From: Acidobacteriaceae bacterium
GTDB taxonomy: Bacteria > Acidobacteriota > Terriglobia > Terriglobales > Acidobacteriaceae
Length of the DNA: 6,958 nucleotides
Direction of reading: 5' to 3'
Assembly: GCA_025462785.1 (NCBI GenBank)
Contig: JAOAPG010000239.1
Location: 1-6,958, forward strand
Positions 5,851 through 6,958 of the stretch are shown here, one piece after another. The notes under the pieces were generated by a model that ran no database searches, was not told where the DNA came from, and saw nothing but the letters and a program-made list of their open reading frames with translations. A program made the position numbers and the translations under genes. Numbering within the stretch: position 1 is the stretch's first letter; the number at the start of each line of letters is the position of its first letter.

Positions 5851-6193
5851 GTACGGAGGACTGATACAGCCGTCTTGGATCTTACGTGGATGATCGGTGG
5901 CTCGCGGGGAGAGCCAGGCTGACGCTGGTCAGGCACCTCTGGAAATTCCTCGAAGCACTAAGCACTTGCTCATTGATCTTCCGATCGGGAGCAAAGAAGG
6001 GCCCTACGATGTCGGGCTCCTCACTGATACGGGCGACCAGCTTTTGCGCGCGAGGGGGATCGCGCATGTGCATGATCACATTACCGGTCTGCGGGTCGAT
6101 GTTGATCTCAGTAGCGTTCGGCCGGGAGCATATTCTCTTGGTGTGCGACAGGCTGGTCTTGAGTGGGCCCGATATCCCATCCGGGTATTTTGA
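5851..6193 (+). pseudogene. C-terminal relic of a zf-HC2/anti-sigma-like protein
   Basis: From about 5869 the frame reads AVLDL. An extra A at 5884 shifts it to LRG, a TGA at 5891 (CGA in the presumed ancestor), then SVARGESQADAGQAPLEIPR and onward. The 98-codon tail contains HLLIDLPIGSKEGPYDVGLL, GDQLLRARG, LRVDVDLSSVRPGAYSLGVR and a final WARYPIRVF. This is the beta-rich C-terminal domain of membrane-bound proteins next to ECF sigma factors in Acidobacteriota, with the pattern VLDLRxxSxxRGE, LxIxLPxGSxxGxY, LDLSxxxPGxYxLGxR and YPxxV. The N-terminal zinc-finger and transmembrane segment are absent. A GTG at 5897 could start a short open frame but has no good ribosome binding site. The nonsense codon, the frameshift and the missing N-terminus make it a relic. 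The family name is less certain than the homology pattern. Confidence 0.6.
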
Positions 6194-6200
6194 TCCCTAT

Positions 6201-6338
6201 CTACTGTCGATCACCAGACTGAGCGCTCCAGTTTTGGCCGGCGGTGACTACTTCCCGGATGGATGTCGAGCAGCATGGATGTTCCCTCACCTTGGATTTT
6301 CCTGATTTGCTCGTGAGTTCGACTACGCGTGTGAACAT
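6201..6338 (-). pseudogene. 5' fragment of an antibiotic-biosynthesis-monooxygenase-like gene
   Basis: The ATG at 6338 begins MFTRVVELTSKSGKSKVREH. This closely resembles the start of a ferredoxin-like ABM-domain family in Acidobacteriota and other soil bacteria, which I recall as MFTRVVE-[LI]-TxKxGKARE followed by TIxxKVLPIL. The next residues, STSIREVV, fit that helix loosely. After about 30 residues the similarity fades, and the frame stops at 6201-6203 after 45 codons, against about 100 for the intact family. It ends eight bases from the anti-sigma-like relic on the opposite strand, so its 3' end was probably removed when the two became adjacent. It lacks most of the fold and is unlikely to function. 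Confidence 0.6.
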
Positions 6339-6345
6339 ATCCTCG

Positions 6346-6351
6346 CTCCTT
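6346..6351 (-). promoter_or_regulatory. Ribosome binding site of the ABM-like fragment
   Basis: AAGGAG on the minus strand, seven bases before the ATG at 6338. Its preservation supports the assigned start of a fragment that is otherwise short. Confidence 0.65.
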
Positions 6352-6638
6352 TCCGGGCTGGAGGTGAAAGGAACCTGTCGCGGGAGCGACGGAAATATTT
6401 CTTAATTGGGTCGGAAGAAACCGCGACGGCATCATCGAGAGGCGCAAAAGCACAACGGCAGAGGCATTATGGCCAGTGTCTCGCGGGTTTCCCGTCCCTC
6501 ATGCTTGATGCAATACCAAGCGGTGGACAGATTCAATCCGTTAAATCGTGTAAGTAGAGTTAAGAGTGGAATTTGATTAATGTTCGGACTTCGATTATTG
6601 AATGAAACGATGCGGAGATTGCGTGCCAACATCGCCGT
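6352..6638. other. Region without a recognisable gene between two minus-strand relics
   Basis: Roughly 290 bp, apparently AT-rich in 6530-6600, lie between the Mth938-domain relic and the ribosome binding site of the ABM-like fragment. Open frames on minus (6432-6632 and part of 6211-6453) show no family pattern. It probably contains the old promoter of the ABM-like gene, but I cannot point to convincing -35 and -10 elements. Confidence 0.4.
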
Positions 6639-6862
6639 TCACCATGTGAGATGCAGGATCGCATTCGTTTCATTCAGATTTCGATTCATTGCCTCGATGA
6701 TCTCCACGGTAGGCAGAATCAATACCTTGATCTTTCGACGTGCGGCCTTATCACGTACTTCTTGCATCGTGGGCAACCTGCCGGCCGTATGCTCCGGTGC
6801 CGATCAGACTGGCCGCGCTTCCACGGAATGCTTCCTGTTGCCATCCCATAGCGATCCGGATC
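6639..6862 (-). pseudogene. C-terminal relic of an Mth938-domain protein
   Basis: Reading across frames gives DRYGMATGSIPWKRG, then LIGTGAYGR, then PTMQEVRDKAARRKIKVLIL, PTVEII and NETNAILHLTW, ending at the stop 6639-6641. These match, in order, the conserved RYGHTPLxxxExIPW, LxIGTGAYGRLPVM, EVxxEAxRRxIxLxILPTxEAI and ETNAILHVTC blocks of the small Mth938/AAMDC-like family (about 110-120 residues, function poorly known). Frame breaks lie near 6808 (one extra base between the IPW and GTGAYG blocks) and at 6777-6780 (CAGG in sense inserted between GR and LPTM). The N-terminal third is not recognisable. The terminal Cys of the family is Trp here. Confidence 0.75.
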
Positions 6863-6958
6863 GCCCTGTGCAACGCGCGCGTGCAGGATCGAGAGAACCC
6901 AAATTATGGGAGAACCGGTTGAGAGGAAAGGAAGACTCCCGCTCTGCCCAAGACGAAT

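Noticed and set aside
5886..6305. 139-codon plus-strand open frame
   Set aside because: It reads the anti-sigma-like relic in the wrong frame; the adjacent frame carries the conserved LPIGSKEGPYD and PGAYSLGVR blocks.
6608..6633. Sigma-54-like promoter (TTGGCACG on the minus strand)
   Set aside because: The GC partner element (CCGCAT) is two bases too far from the GG element for the required -24/-12 spacing.
6907..6958. ATG at 6907 as the start of a plus-strand gene running off the window
   Set aside because: Only 17 codons are visible, the upstream ribosome binding site is weak and the residues match nothing I recognise.

Overview
The window looks like an accessory or slowly decaying part of a soil Acidobacteriota chromosome (class Terriglobia-like). 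This is inferred from recalled family resemblance, not a search. The pointers are a DUF5818-type small secreted protein, an acidobacterial outer-membrane barrel, Ig-plus-beta-propeller secreted proteins, small coiled-coil proteins, and the C-terminal module of acidobacterial zf-HC2/anti-sigma-like proteins. There are no RNA genes, insertion sequences, integrases or CRISPR arrays that I can see.

Layout. (1) Positions 113-349 (+) hold a small lysine-rich, probably leaderless gene, followed by about 500 bp in which I recognise nothing. (2) Positions 850-1140 (-) hold the wreck of a CheY-like receiver domain spread over three frames. (3) Positions 1238-2149 (-) and 2583-4286 (+) are two intact, divergently transcribed envelope genes separated by about 430 bp: an outer-membrane barrel-like protein and a secreted protein with two Ig-like modules and a lactonase/YVTN-type beta-propeller. 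A 12-bp hairpin lies just past the propeller gene. (4) Positions 4432-5443 (-) hold a collapsed gene string: a DUF5818 secreted protein with a good start and ribosome binding site but a frameshift and lost 3' end, joined to an enoyl-CoA hydratase/isomerase with its middle deleted, then overlapping by ATGA with a short-chain dehydrogenase that has two frameshifts and no catalytic half. (5) Positions 5647-5844 (+) hold an intact small coiled-coil gene. (6) From 5851 to the end come three more relics: the C-terminal domain of a zf-HC2/anti-sigma-like protein (+), the 5' end of an antibiotic-biosynthesis-monooxygenase-like gene that still has its ribosome binding site (-), and the C-terminal half of an Mth938-domain protein (-).

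The main result is that only four genes look functional, while at least seven recognisable protein remnants fill most of the remaining sequence. Many remnants are too broken to give a usable open reading frame and show only when frames are stitched together. The two longest genes are uninterrupted, so the frameshifts look like genuine decay rather than general sequencing error. I found no convincing new multi-gene system. The notable features are the density of relics, the deletion-fusion junctions, the strong excess of net +1 shifts, and the secreted Ig/propeller protein beside the outer-membrane barrel.
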